From Gracilibacillus halotolerans (GTDB lineage Bacteria; Bacillota; Bacilli; Bacillales; Amphibacillaceae), in contig NZ_JACHON010000012.1 in the NCBI RefSeq assembly GCF_014206945.1, positions 1 to 64,000 of the forward strand: 64,000 nt of DNA, read 5' to 3'. The position numbers were made by a program, and so were the translations under genes. Shown here one piece after another: positions 7,922 through 16,350 of this stretch. The notes beneath the pieces were generated by a model. It had not been told where the DNA came from and ran no database searches. It saw only the letters and a program-made list of their open reading frames with translations. How positions within the stretch are numbered: position 1 is the stretch's first letter; the number at the start of each line of letters is the position of its first letter.

Positions 7922-9083
7922 AACAAATGGGAAGGAGAATAATAGCAAGACTGCTGAAGGCAATAAAATAGAGAAAATCACTAATGGCAAGACAAATGAG
8001 GATAATAAAACAGAGAAAACCAATCATAGCAAGATAGATGAGAACAATAAAACGCAAGTTCATATAAATAAAGGTGGCTATCACCTTAACTATGAAGGGA
8101 AAATATACCCTTGCAAGGCCAAAATCTTTAGATGTCCTTATGGAGAAGATTACCACTCTGAAACTATAACAGGGCTATATGATATGTTAATAGAAAATTA
8201 TGGGCTGGACGCTGAGCATTCAGATTTAGCTATGAAAGAACTTGAAGCTAGAAATCGGCTTGCGGATTTTAACTCACTTTCAGAAGCAATTGAACAAGTT
8301 AACTCACCAGTTGATGTCGTGGTTGCGACTTTTTGGAAAGCTCTTGCTCATATTAATAGTCAAGAAACGATAGAAACAGTGAGGAAATGGGAATTATTTG
8401 AGCAGGAAGCTGCTGAAGAAGTTAGGCTAGCGTATCTTAATGGGCAAGATACTATGCCTAAATCTGTTCCTGCGCGAATAAGAGCATTGGGAGTATCACT
8501 TTTTGACCAAAAAGATGAAGGTGTCCCTAGAAGGCTTTTAGAATCAGACATAGAAGAGAATCTACGTAAAATTAAGAAGAGGTTACAAAGTAAAGGACAG
8601 AAATTTTATGAGTATGAAAGGGTCTATAAATGGGGATTAAACCATACTAATTTCATGAAAGTACGCACTGAGACACAGAAAAGTTTTGAAAAATTCTTTC
8701 ACGATTTAAATACGAGCAAAATGATTACCCAACCTGTATTTTACGGAGATTTTGAGAATGCTAAAGAAACGATACGACATATGGACAACTACGAACTATT
8801 ATCAATCTTTGATGATTACTCTTTGACTGACACGGAAATTGAGGAAAACGTCAGAAAGGCAAATTACTTTAGGTATGAGAGAAGAGGAGACTTAACCGAG
8901 AAGGCCAATGACAAAATGGAAGCTTGGTATAATAGGAATAGAGAAATATATGAAACTTGGAAAATCAACACACCTAGAAGAGTCTTGTTATATATGGAAA
9001 TTGTTAAAGAAATAGACAGAAGAACATTGTTAAGGCCGGATAGTGTTGTAGGAGAAATGTTGGCTGAAGGTAAATGGATGTAG
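7911..9083 (+). pseudogene. Repeat-linker plus CPYG-motif protein, 5' end out of frame
   Basis: The frame is open from 7911 but has no start codon until ATG 8184, which lacks a good ribosome site. Coding character begins well upstream of that ATG. The first part is 14-15-residue repeats (NKTEKTNHSKIDEN-type), then HLNYEGKIYPCKAKIFRCPY with G and a later His, a putative zinc-binding motif shared with the next gene. The ATG-initiated part (299 residues) is charged and helical and I do not recognise it. It has a 'FYEYERVYKWGLNHTNF' stretch and an Arg-rich C-terminus. The GIY-YIG-like frame ends inside its first codons, so a +1 shift would join the two into one protein. Either a frameshift has broken the gene, or the ATG at 8184 now makes a truncated product. 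Confidence 0.5.
7917..8045 (+). repeat. In-frame tandem repeats, 42-45 bp x 3
   Basis: Three units start with AATAAAA at 7917, 7962 and 8004, and a fourth partial unit starts at 8046. They encode 14-15-residue repeats rich in Asn, Lys, Glu and Thr, typical of a flexible linker. Unit length is a multiple of three. Confidence 0.75.
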
Positions 9084-9137
9084 GTTTCCATTTTACGGAA
9101 TTAAAGTCATAGAAATTTATTCAAAAAAGGTGAGATT

Positions 9138-9956
9138 ATGAGTAATAAAATAATGTATCACATTAACCCTGTAATCGGAGTGCCAACGATCTGTAGAGAA
9201 GTAAACAATTGTCCCTATGGTGGAGAAAGTGGGAATGAAAATCATTTCAATACATATAGCGAAGCTCAAGAGTATTCAAAGGAAGTCTTCAAAAAAACGC
9301 ATCGTCAGTTTCCTTCTAATATAGAAGAAGACACTAATGAAATATTGAGAAAAATCGAAGCAAGAAAGAGAGTTAAAGAGGATATTATCAATAAGCTACT
9401 TAAAAAGGACAACTTTGAGATAGCTAAAGCAATCATGCATACTGATAATGAAGATGTTGTCATGGGAGTAATTGAAGGCGAAATATATGGAGGTAGAGAC
9501 TGGACATACATCAGTGTTGCTCTACAGAATCCATATATATCTAAAAAATTCTTAAATGAAGCACTATATAAATATCCAGAAGAGTTTGACATAACAACAA
9601 GACGTTGGTTAGTTTTAAATCGTTCTTTAAGTCACAAGGATTTAGTCTCAATAATAGAAAATGAAGATGAAGATATGACGATGCGTGCGGTTGCCTTTAG
9701 AAATCCAAATATAAGTAAAGCATACGTTTCCGATATAATCTATAATGAAATCGATAAACTAGATAGACTCCCTTACTCTATGATAGTGCATAGTCATAAC
9801 AGAAATGAAAAAACCGAAGAATGGAAAGATGATAATTTCTTCTTCGGTACAAGAGGTTTAACAGATATTCCTGCAGCCGAACTTATGGCAATCGATTTTG
9901 TTCCATACGAACTCAAATATAGGTATGAAATTAAAAATGAGAAAAAGTTGAGATAG
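9138..9956 (+). CDS. CPYG-motif protein with LRV/HEAT-like helical repeats
   Basis: This 272-residue protein begins with a compact motif, YHINPVIGVPTICREVNN then CPYGG and ENHF. That is two Cys (C-x5-C-P-Y-G) and a His, likely a small metal-binding or recognition domain. The same pattern occurs in the gene just upstream. From about residue 75 it has helical repeats containing ALQNPYISKKFL and AFRNPNISKAYV. These match the NP-(N)-(I/T)-S-x-x-x-L signature of leucine-rich-variant repeats, a protein or nucleic-acid binding scaffold. The ATG follows AAAGGTGAG. No enzymatic motif is seen. It is probably in one transcription unit with the upstream broken gene, 54 bases away. Confidence 0.6.
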   Translation: MSNKIMYHINPVIGVPTICREVNNCPYGGESGNENHFNTYSEAQEYSKEVFKKTHRQFPSNIEEDTNEILRKIEARKRVKEDIINKLLKKDNFEIAKAIMHTDNEDVVMGVIEGEIYGGRDWTYISVALQNPYISKKFLNEALYKYPEEFDITTRRWLVLNRSLSHKDLVSIIENEDEDMTMRAVAFRNPNISKAYVSDIIYNEIDKLDRLPYSMIVHSHNRNEKTEEWKDDNFFFGTRGLTDIPAAELMAIDFVPYELKYRYEIKNEKKLR

Positions 9957-10090
9957 CCACAGTTTTTAGCAAGTAGGACAACTTCATAGGAAATCTTTAA
10001 GGACTTAAAATATGACACCATTCAAATTAATTTAAATAATCATTAAGAGACCAAATCCTCTTAATTCATTCTCCGATCCAAATGAAATTA

Positions 10091-10139
10091 AGGCTCTCCG
10101 GGTTTGGAAACATACCAAACTACAGGAGAGCCTTTCTAT
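10091..10139. terminator. Stem-loop 3' of rlmCD
   Basis: AGGCTCTCC at 10091 pairs with GGAGAGCCT ending at 10133, with an internal GTTTGG/CCAAAC pair extending the structure. It separates the plus-strand accessory genes from the minus-strand methyltransferase and could stop transcription from both sides. Confidence 0.7.
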
Positions 10140-10158
10140 ATCATCATTTTAACTACCT

Positions 10159-11550
10159 TTATTCTTCCACCCTAGTCAACAATGCAACTAATTCAACATG
10201 AACCGTCTGTGGGAACAAGTCAACAGGTTGTACCTCTTTTAATTGGTAACCGAATGGCTCTAATTCTTTAATATCTGTAGCAAAAGTTTCTGGGTTACAC
10301 GAAACATACACAACACGTTCTGGTTGAGCACGACCAATTCTTCTCATTACCTTTCCACCAGCTCCTGAACGCGGTGGATCTAGTAACAATAATTCTGGAA
10401 TTCCAAACTCCTCTAAAATTTGATCAATTCCTCGACGTGCATCTTTTGCTAAGAAGTGAGTATTGTATATTTCATTATCTTTTGCATTTCGTTTGGCTGA
10501 TTCGATCGACGTTTCCACAATCTCAATACCAGCTAGTTCTTTAACACGAGTTGCAAATGGTAAAGAAAATGTTCCAACTCCACAGAATAAATCAATCATT
10601 TTCTCTGTTTCTTTCGGTTGACCCATTTCTATCGCCAGCTCAACTAATTTTTTTGCTTGTACAGGATTCGTTTGAAAGAAAGTATCGAACCAAAGTCGAT
10701 AACGGAATCCAAGCATTTCATCGTAAATAAAATCTCTACCCGCTAATAGATGCGTTTTTTCAGACTGTGTTCTGTCCGCCCAATCACGATTTTCTAACCA
10801 AAGTAGACTCTTCACATTTGGGAACTTTGCTGTTACTCTTTCTACAAGATTCTCTACTACGTGCGCCAACTCCCCTGTTGGAGCTTCTGTTGCAAAAACA
10901 CCAAGCATGATTTCATCTGTTTCGAACGATTGTCTTACCATCAAATGGCGAAGAAGTCCTTCATGCTTGTCTTTGTCATAACCTGACAACTGATGTTCTT
11001 TTGCCCAATCTGCTACTTCCATCGCAGTTTCCACCATTTCTTTACCTGCGATTAAACATGTTTCTAGCGAAATTACTTTTCGGAAATTACCTTGTTCATG
11101 TAAGCCCAAGTGACCTTCTTTTGAAAAAGTGAATTCCATTTTGTTACGGTAAAACCATGGATTATCCATTCCGATTGTATCCTGTACTAAGTCAGCTTGA
11201 AAGCCTTGTTCCTCTAATAATTCTTTCACATAGTTTGTTTTACTATTCAGCTGACCTTCATATGCCCAATGCTGCCACACACATCCCCCGCAGCGATCAA
11301 AATGTGGACAAGGTGGCTCCACTCGTTCAGGATGTGCTTCGACAATTTTTTCAGGAAAAACTTTTTTACGTCGGCGAATGGGATGTTCGACCGTCACTTT
11401 GACTTTCTCTCCAGGTAACGTAAGTGGGATTGTTAATTTTAATTTTTTGGGATTCATTTCACCTAAATCACGCCAAACTACAGCTTGTCCGGAACCTTTT
11501 TTATCTAAACCGTGGACTTCCGCCACGTATGTTTCACTATTTTCATGCAC
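10159..11550 (-). CDS. rlmCD: 23S rRNA (uracil-C5)-methyltransferase, RlmCD/RlmD type
   Basis: It methylates uracil C5 in 23S rRNA using S-adenosylmethionine. The 463-residue length is normal for the TrmA/RlmD family. Residues 1-60 form a TRAM-type RNA-binding domain. A 4Fe-4S cluster is indicated by C81, C87, C90 (CPHFDRCGGC) and C165. The Rossmann part has MIDLFCGVGTFSLPFA, and the catalytic region has LLLDPPRSG and VYVSCNPETFATD, whose Cys is the nucleophile. In Bacillus one such enzyme (RlmCD) serves two 23S sites; which sites apply here cannot be read from sequence. It is divergent from selO. Confidence 0.93.
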   Translation of the reverse strand: MHENSETYVAEVHGLDKKGSGQAVVWRDLGEMNPKKLKLTIPLTLPGEKVKVTVEHPIRRRKKVFPEKIVEAHPERVEPPCPHFDRCGGCVWQHWAYEGQLNSKTNYVKELLEEQGFQADLVQDTIGMDNPWFYRNKMEFTFSKEGHLGLHEQGNFRKVISLETCLIAGKEMVETAMEVADWAKEHQLSGYDKDKHEGLLRHLMVRQSFETDEIMLGVFATEAPTGELAHVVENLVERVTAKFPNVKSLLWLENRDWADRTQSEKTHLLAGRDFIYDEMLGFRYRLWFDTFFQTNPVQAKKLVELAIEMGQPKETEKMIDLFCGVGTFSLPFATRVKELAGIEIVETSIESAKRNAKDNEIYNTHFLAKDARRGIDQILEEFGIPELLLLDPPRSGAGGKVMRRIGRAQPERVVYVSCNPETFATDIKELEPFGYQLKEVQPVDLFPQTVHVELVALLTRVEE

Positions 11551-11830
11551 GAAGATTCTTCCTCCTTAAATAACCTTCTAATATATCTTAAGATAAATTG
11601 TATTCTTTAGTACTTACCTATTATAGCGGAACAACGTCACATTGGAAACTCGCACAATGGGACAAGCAAAGACAATTTTTTCTAACGATACAACCATCTA
11701 TTGGAATGGTCATAAAGATTCTTCCATGTGTTTACATTCTAGATTAGGGTATAATAAGAACCACTTGTGACGATTAGTGCTTAATAATTAATTTTTGGAA
11801 ACAATACTCTAATGATGGAAGGTAGATGAA

Positions 11831-13291
11831 ATGACCAATAATACAACGAACAATGGATGGAATTTGGAGTCCAGCTATACAAGCCTACCAGAAAAATTTT
11901 ACGATAAAATGAAGCCGGAACCTGTATCAGACCCCACACTGGTATTGTTTAATATTTCACTAGCAGAGGATTTAGGGTTACAGGAAGAAGTATCGGAAAA
12001 CCCAGAAATCTTTGCCGGTAATGAATTACCTACTGGCAGCGAACCTCTTGCACAAGCATATGCTGGTCATCAGTTTGGACATTTTACGATGTTAGGTGAT
12101 GGACGAGCTATTCTCCTTGGAGAACAGGTGACGCATGAAGGTGAACGATACGATATTCAACTTAAAGGTGCGGGAAAAACAGCCTATTCACGAGGTGGAG
12201 ATGGCAGAGCCGCATTAGGACCCATGTTACGAGAGTTTATTATTAGCGAAGCTATGTATGCATTGGGTGTTCCTACAACAAGAAGCTTAGCAGTCGCAAC
12301 AACTGGTGAATTAATTCAGCGTGAAATAGAATTACCTGGCGCTATTTTAACTCGTGTTGCAAAAAGTCATATTCGTGTTGGCACGTTTCAATATGCAGCA
12401 AAGTGGGGAGAAAATGGCGATTTAAAAAAACTTGCTGATTATACAATTGAGCGGCACTTTCCTTCCATTAAGGAAGCAAACACACCTTATGAGCAATTGT
12501 TAAAAGAAGTTATCCGAAATCAAGCTTCTCTTATTGCCAAGTGGCAGTTAATTGGATTTATTCACGGCGTCATGAACACCGATAATGTAACCATTAGTGG
12601 GGAAACAATTGACTATGGTCCATGCGCATTTATGGATGAATACGATCCGAATACCGTGTTCAGCTCCATCGATCGTAATCGTAGATACGCCTACGGAAAT
12701 CAACCAAATATAGGTGTATGGAACATTGCAAGGTTTGCGGAAACCTTACTACCACTATTGGATCAAGATCAAGATAAAGCAGTAAAAATAGCCGAAGAAG
12801 CGATTGGCCAGTTTGGAGATATATTCCAAGAAGTATGGCTAGAGGGAATGAGAGGTAAGCTCGGACTCTTTCAGTCAGAAGAACAAGATAAAGAACTAGT
12901 CCATGAACTGCTTGAACTTATGCATCAATACAAAGCAGATTACACGAATACATTTCGTGCTCTAACGTTTGATGATATGAATAGCATGGTCTTATTTGGC
13001 ACAGACGAATTCAAAAACTGGAAACAAAAATGGGTGACTCGGAAAAAGAAGGAGAACAAATCAAGCCAGGAAGTTTTGGATTTAATGAAAAGTAGTAATC
13101 CAGCGGTAATTCCGCGCAACCACCATGTAGAGGATGCTCTTCATGCAGCAGTGGAACACACCGATATGAGCGAAGTTGAAAAGCTTCTTCATGCACTCAC
13201 CGATCCTTATGCGCATACGGAGGAGCAAAAAGAGTATGCCTCCCTTCCACCTAAGGATCTACGACCACAACAAACATTCTGTGGGACGTAG
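11831..13291 (+). CDS. selO: Protein adenylyltransferase SelO (YdiU family)
   Basis: SelO is a pseudokinase-fold enzyme that transfers AMP from ATP to protein Ser/Thr/Tyr and is linked to redox stress. The 486-residue length is normal. Family blocks are clear: [50 protein letters not shown] and [20 protein letters not shown]. The C-terminus ends TFCGT, with the Cys that corresponds to the redox-active Cys/Sec of the family. GATGGAAGGTAGATGAA supplies the ribosome site before the ATG. A terminator at 13467 follows. Confidence 0.93.
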   Translation: MTNNTTNNGWNLESSYTSLPEKFYDKMKPEPVSDPTLVLFNISLAEDLGLQEEVSENPEIFAGNELPTGSEPLAQAYAGHQFGHFTMLGDGRAILLGEQVTHEGERYDIQLKGAGKTAYSRGGDGRAALGPMLREFIISEAMYALGVPTTRSLAVATTGELIQREIELPGAILTRVAKSHIRVGTFQYAAKWGENGDLKKLADYTIERHFPSIKEANTPYEQLLKEVIRNQASLIAKWQLIGFIHGVMNTDNVTISGETIDYGPCAFMDEYDPNTVFSSIDRNRRYAYGNQPNIGVWNIARFAETLLPLLDQDQDKAVKIAEEAIGQFGDIFQEVWLEGMRGKLGLFQSEEQDKELVHELLELMHQYKADYTNTFRALTFDDMNSMVLFGTDEFKNWKQKWVTRKKKENKSSQEVLDLMKSSNPAVIPRNHHVEDALHAAVEHTDMSEVEKLLHALTDPYAHTEEQKEYASLPPKDLRPQQTFCGT

Positions 13292-13294
13292 TTA

Positions 13295-13455
13295 GAAAAG
13301 CGCAGGCGCCTTGTTCACCCCCGACAAGCTTAAGTAAGGCTTGACGTGGCGCCTCTTTGCCACAGAATAGCATTACTTAAGACCTCGAGGGGGTAGGCGC
13401 ATGTGCTAGACAATAAGAAAAGCGCAGGCGCCTTGTTCACCCCCGGCAAGCTTAA
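13295..13455. repeat. Dispersed hairpin-forming repeat with a second partial copy
   Basis: A 39-base block starting GAAAAGCGCAGGCGCCTTGT occurs at 13295-13333 and again at 13417-13455, nearly identical. Within the first unit CCCCCGACAAGCTTAAG can fold onto CTTAAGACCTCGAGGGGG downstream, and GGCGCC onto itself. This is a known style of intergenic repeat in Bacillaceae. It encodes nothing. Confidence 0.8.
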
Positions 13456-13466
13456 TAAAAACAGAC

Positions 13467-13504
13467 TTGGACAGTCGAATACAATCTATCGACTGTCCAA
13501 TTTC
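13467..13504. terminator. Bidirectional terminator between selO and the SEC-C gene
   Basis: TTGGACAGTCGA and TCGACTGTCCAA form a perfect 12-base-pair stem with a 10-base loop, between two convergent genes. An A-rich stretch on the left gives a T-run for minus-strand transcripts. Confidence 0.8.
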
Positions 13505-14195
13505 AGTTCGCTTTTAATTCATTTATTCGCATGAGTGCAAATTCATGATCTTTTTTATCGAGCAATTCCAATGCTTTATAGTAGAGTGCTTTTGCTTTCT
13601 TAATCTCTGCGATGTCTTTATTATCACTATTAGTATATATATCTCCCCAATGAATATAAATCCATCCTCTTGCACCTTCTGTATAATCGCCTACAAGAAG
13701 TTTTTTAAACAATCGTTCGCTCTCCTCTATCCTTCCTAGATAGAATAAAGCTTGTGCCGCTGCAGTTCCCATTTTCATAAGAATCATTTCATCTGAATGC
13801 GGAAAATTTTTGCGGAAATCAAATGCTAATATATAACGCAATTCATAAAAACGATTATTTGTATTTCCAGCCTTCTCTAACTCATCTTCAAAAATTTGGA
13901 TCCAATCGTACATTAAAAAATCATCACTAATTTGATCACTAAAAGATTCAATAGAAGTAGTTTGATAGTGTGGTATTAACCATCTTTTAACGTCAAGCCA
14001 TGCTTCCCACCACTTATCACACGCTTCTATTAGTTGGTTATCCGCTATGTGTACATAGCCCTGTTCTATTTTCTTTTTTATATGATGGATAATAAGCTCT
14101 TTCTCGGAGGAAGAAAACTCGTTCATGCAACAATTTTTGTATTTCTTCCCACTACCGCACGGACAGGGATTATTTGGACCAATTTGTATCGCCAT
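13503..14195 (-). CDS. SEC-C metal-binding domain protein with TPR-like tail
   Basis: The N-terminus reads NPCPCGSGKKYKNCCM, the SEC-C zinc-binding motif with C11, C13, C22 and C23. The remaining ~200 residues are helical; IEESERLFKKLLVGDYTEGA and AKALYYKALELLDKKD look like tetratricopeptide helices. SEC-C proteins occur as adaptors in many contexts, so the specific role is unknown. The ATG at 14195 follows AAGGAAGGGTGG. It is a single gene, convergent with selO. Confidence 0.8.
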   Translation of the reverse strand: MAIQIGPNNPCPCGSGKKYKNCCMNEFSSSEKELIIHHIKKKIEQGYVHIADNQLIEACDKWWEAWLDVKRWLIPHYQTTSIESFSDQISDDFLMYDWIQIFEDELEKAGNTNNRFYELRYILAFDFRKNFPHSDEMILMKMGTAAAQALFYLGRIEESERLFKKLLVGDYTEGARGWIYIHWGDIYTNSDNKDIAEIKKAKALYYKALELLDKKDHEFALMRINELKAN

Positions 14196-14352
14196 TTGAC
14201 CACCCTTCCTTTTCGCTCTGTCAATTGCCTATCATTCCCTGTATTGTAACCTAAATGTATACAGTTATCCAATGATACTTAACGTTTGAGGAAGTTCAAT
14301 TACGGTTATAGGGGAAATACAGAGCAAAGACTACTGGAAAAGGAGTTTTTAA

Positions 14353-15156
14353 TTGATGAACATTGAAGAATTATTGAACAAATGGCGTCATGTATCTCCT
14401 CAAGAGGATAGTCGGTTATTTTCCATGTATCTTAATACTGATAAATCAGACCCTGACCAACAGGGAGGCGAGTGGAAAATCCACTTAAAAAATGGTTTAA
14501 ATGGATTTGAAAATTACTTAAAAACAGATGAAAACCATGAAGAACTAGAAAGTTTTCTAAAAGTGAAGAAAAAGGTTCAAGAATTCATCCATGAAGAAGA
14601 ACAATCTTTAAAGAAGAGTATCGTCATTTTCGCCTCTTCGGATGATTCTATTTGGTTTGCAGAGAAATTGCAATTACCAGTTGAGACGGACTTTTCCTGG
14701 GACAACGAACTGAAATTAGAGCAATTAAGCACATTGCACAAAAACTTTCCTAAATCAGGAATTATCCTTACTCAACAAAACATGGTAAAAGTAATTAAAA
14801 CAGATTTAGGTGAGATTACTGGTGAGCACCTTTTTGAGTTAGATATTGATACGGAGGATTGGCGTGATTATGCTGGACCAGTCCCATCTGAAAGTATGGT
14901 TGGTAGTAAGTTAACACAAACAGACCAGTTCAAGGAAAGATTTCAAGCTAATAAAAAGCGTTGGTACAATCAACTCGCTTCAAAATTAGACCGCATGGCG
15001 AAGGAAAGTAAATGGGAGCGAATTTATTTAGTAGGAGAACCAGACGAAGTAAATAGCCTAAAGTCTAAAATGCAGAAGGAAATTTTCGAAGTAACACATA
15101 AAAACATGTTAGACCATGAGGACTCTAAAATTGTAGATGTTGTGTTGAAATATTAA
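14353..15156 (+). CDS. VLRF1-family, aeRF1-type release-factor-like protein
   Basis: This 267-residue protein matches the bacterial VLRF1 group, distant relatives of archaeal/eukaryotic peptide release factor 1 implicated in ribosome rescue. Seen are an N-terminal alpha/beta region (RLFSMYLNTD, then SIVIFASSDDSIWFAEKLQL), a GSKLTQTDQFKERFQANKKRW segment and a C-terminal WERIYLVGEPDEVNSLK Rossmann-like strand-helix. Start choice is open: TTG at 14353 and ATG at 14356 are adjacent, and the AGGAG at 14341-14345 fits either. The assignment is by family resemblance; function here is inferred. Confidence 0.7.
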   Translation: MMNIEELLNKWRHVSPQEDSRLFSMYLNTDKSDPDQQGGEWKIHLKNGLNGFENYLKTDENHEELESFLKVKKKVQEFIHEEEQSLKKSIVIFASSDDSIWFAEKLQLPVETDFSWDNELKLEQLSTLHKNFPKSGIILTQQNMVKVIKTDLGEITGEHLFELDIDTEDWRDYAGPVPSESMVGSKLTQTDQFKERFQANKKRWYNQLASKLDRMAKESKWERIYLVGEPDEVNSLKSKMQKEIFEVTHKNMLDHEDSKIVDVVLKY

Positions 15157-15232
15157 AAATGTAACGAGACTGGGACAGAAGTAATTTTTCTTAATACAAA
15201 ATCCGAATGTAATACTAACGCCAAGTCAAAAT

Positions 15233-15327
15233 ACTTCGCTTTCCGCAGGCAACGCCTCAACTAATTACAAAAGTTATATAAAAACTTTTGTAATGGATTT
15301 TCGGCTGTTGCTTTTCCTGCAGGAGTC
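15233..15327 (+). repeat. ~95-bp dispersed repeat, copy A
   Basis: It runs from CTTCGCTTTCCGCAGGCAAC through a self-complementary centre (ACAAAAGTT...AACTTTTGT) to TTTTCCTGCAGGAGTCT. An inverted copy lies at 16147-16241. The pair brackets the IS200 remnant. The 327-base gap between the VLRF1 gene and the transposase pseudogene holds this repeat and the apparent end of the IS. Confidence 0.85.
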
Positions 15328-15483
15328 TTGTATTTTGACTTGGCTATTTATATCCTTTCCATGACTTGGTTGGATTTTTGTGCTTGGCCTCTTTGCTCTG
15401 CGGCTGAAAGCCTCTTTTACCGACCTCGGCCTGAAAGTCCTATCGAATGATTCTCCCTCTTGCACCACATTTACTCACTGATT

Positions 15484-15962
15484 CTAAAAGAATCCCTTAT
15501 TGTATATTGTTTTTTGCCCTGTAAACGGATCAAACTCTTCGAATATAGTTAATTGGCCCGTCATATAATCTTCTTTTAGCTAATTCCTAATATATTCTTG
15601 TATTTTCTTTTTATTTCTACCCACTGTATCTACGTAGAAACCACAGCAACAAAACTTGCGATTTCTGTATTTATATTTGAACTTGGCGTGACGATTAAAT
15701 AGCATCAAACTACTTTTCCCATTTAAATATCCCATAAATTGAAATACGCTTAATTTCGGTAGGATACTCACTAACATGTGTATATGATCTCGACATCCGT
15801 TTGCCTCATGTATAGTGCTTTGCGTTCGGATTAATAACTTATAGTTTGACCGATACATCTCTTATATTTTCCATATATTATTTGTCTCCTATACTTTGGA
15901 GCAAAGACGATATGGTACTTACATTTCCATGTTGTGTGTGCTAAACTATTCTTGTCTTTCAT
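15484..15962 (-). pseudogene. tnpA: IS200/IS605-family transposase (TnpA, Y1), broken
   Basis: The ATG at 15962 starts MKDKNSLAHTTWKCKYHIVF, a typical IS200 TnpA start. The frame then shifts, and the centre continues in another frame with DHIHMLVSILPKLSVFQFMG and YVDTVGRNKKKIQEYIRN. A TAG replaces the expected Gln after YIRN, after which LKEDYMTGQLTIFEEFDPFTG continues to a stop at 15484. At least one frameshift and one nonsense change make it non-functional. The HIH metal motif and the region of the catalytic Tyr are still readable. No tnpB is present. Confidence 0.88.
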
Positions 15963-16146
15963 TGGACGTACCTCCTTCATGAGTGAGATGTTGCGGTCGG
16001 GAAACCAACATTATCTTACCATGAAGAGAGGCATTTTTTTAATCCACGCCGAAAGCTTTCCAGAGAAGCTTGGATATAACTAAATCTTACAATAATAAAG
16101 GCGAACAATTAAAAATTGAGATATAAATTACGCAGCAAAAACACGT

Positions 16147-16241
16147 AGACTCCTGCAGGAAAAGCAACAGCCGAAAATCCACTACAAAAGTTTTAGAAAA
16201 CTTTTGTAGTTAGTTGAGGCGTTGCCTGCGGAAAGCGAAGT
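16147..16241 (-). repeat. ~95-bp dispersed repeat, copy B (inverted)
   Basis: It reads AGACTCCTGCAGGAAAAGCA through ACAAAAGTTTTAGAAAACTT to GCCTGCGGAAAGCGAAGT, the reverse complement of copy A with a few changes. Outside both copies, GACTGGGACAGAAGTA (about 15169) and TACTTCTGTCTCGAG (about 16320) form a second inverted pair. The 388-base gap 15963-16350 contains this repeat and the catalase terminator. Confidence 0.85.
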
Positions 16242-16262
16242 GTTTTAGCGAAGTAATTATAA

Positions 16263-16307
16263 AAAAGCATAGATACCGAACGAATTCTAACAAATCGTTC
16301 GGTATCT
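16263..16307 (-). terminator. Terminator of the first catalase gene
   Basis: AGATACCGAACGA and TCGTTCGGTATCT form a perfect 13-bp stem. On the minus strand the stem is followed by CTATGCTTTTTT, a usable T-run. Confidence 0.85.
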
Positions 16308-16350
16308 ACTATGATAAAATACTTCTGTCTCGAGCTTTGTAAGTAACCTA

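Noticed and set aside
7866-8156. 96-codon hydrophobic minus-strand ORF
   Set aside because: It is antisense to the Asn/Lys repeat linker, whose codons read as hydrophobic residues on the other strand.
15274-15468. 64-codon minus-strand ORF beginning MVQEGESFDRTF
   Set aside because: It runs through the repeat and the presumed IS200 end, downstream of the transposase; no ribosome site and the sequence is typical IS-end noncoding DNA.
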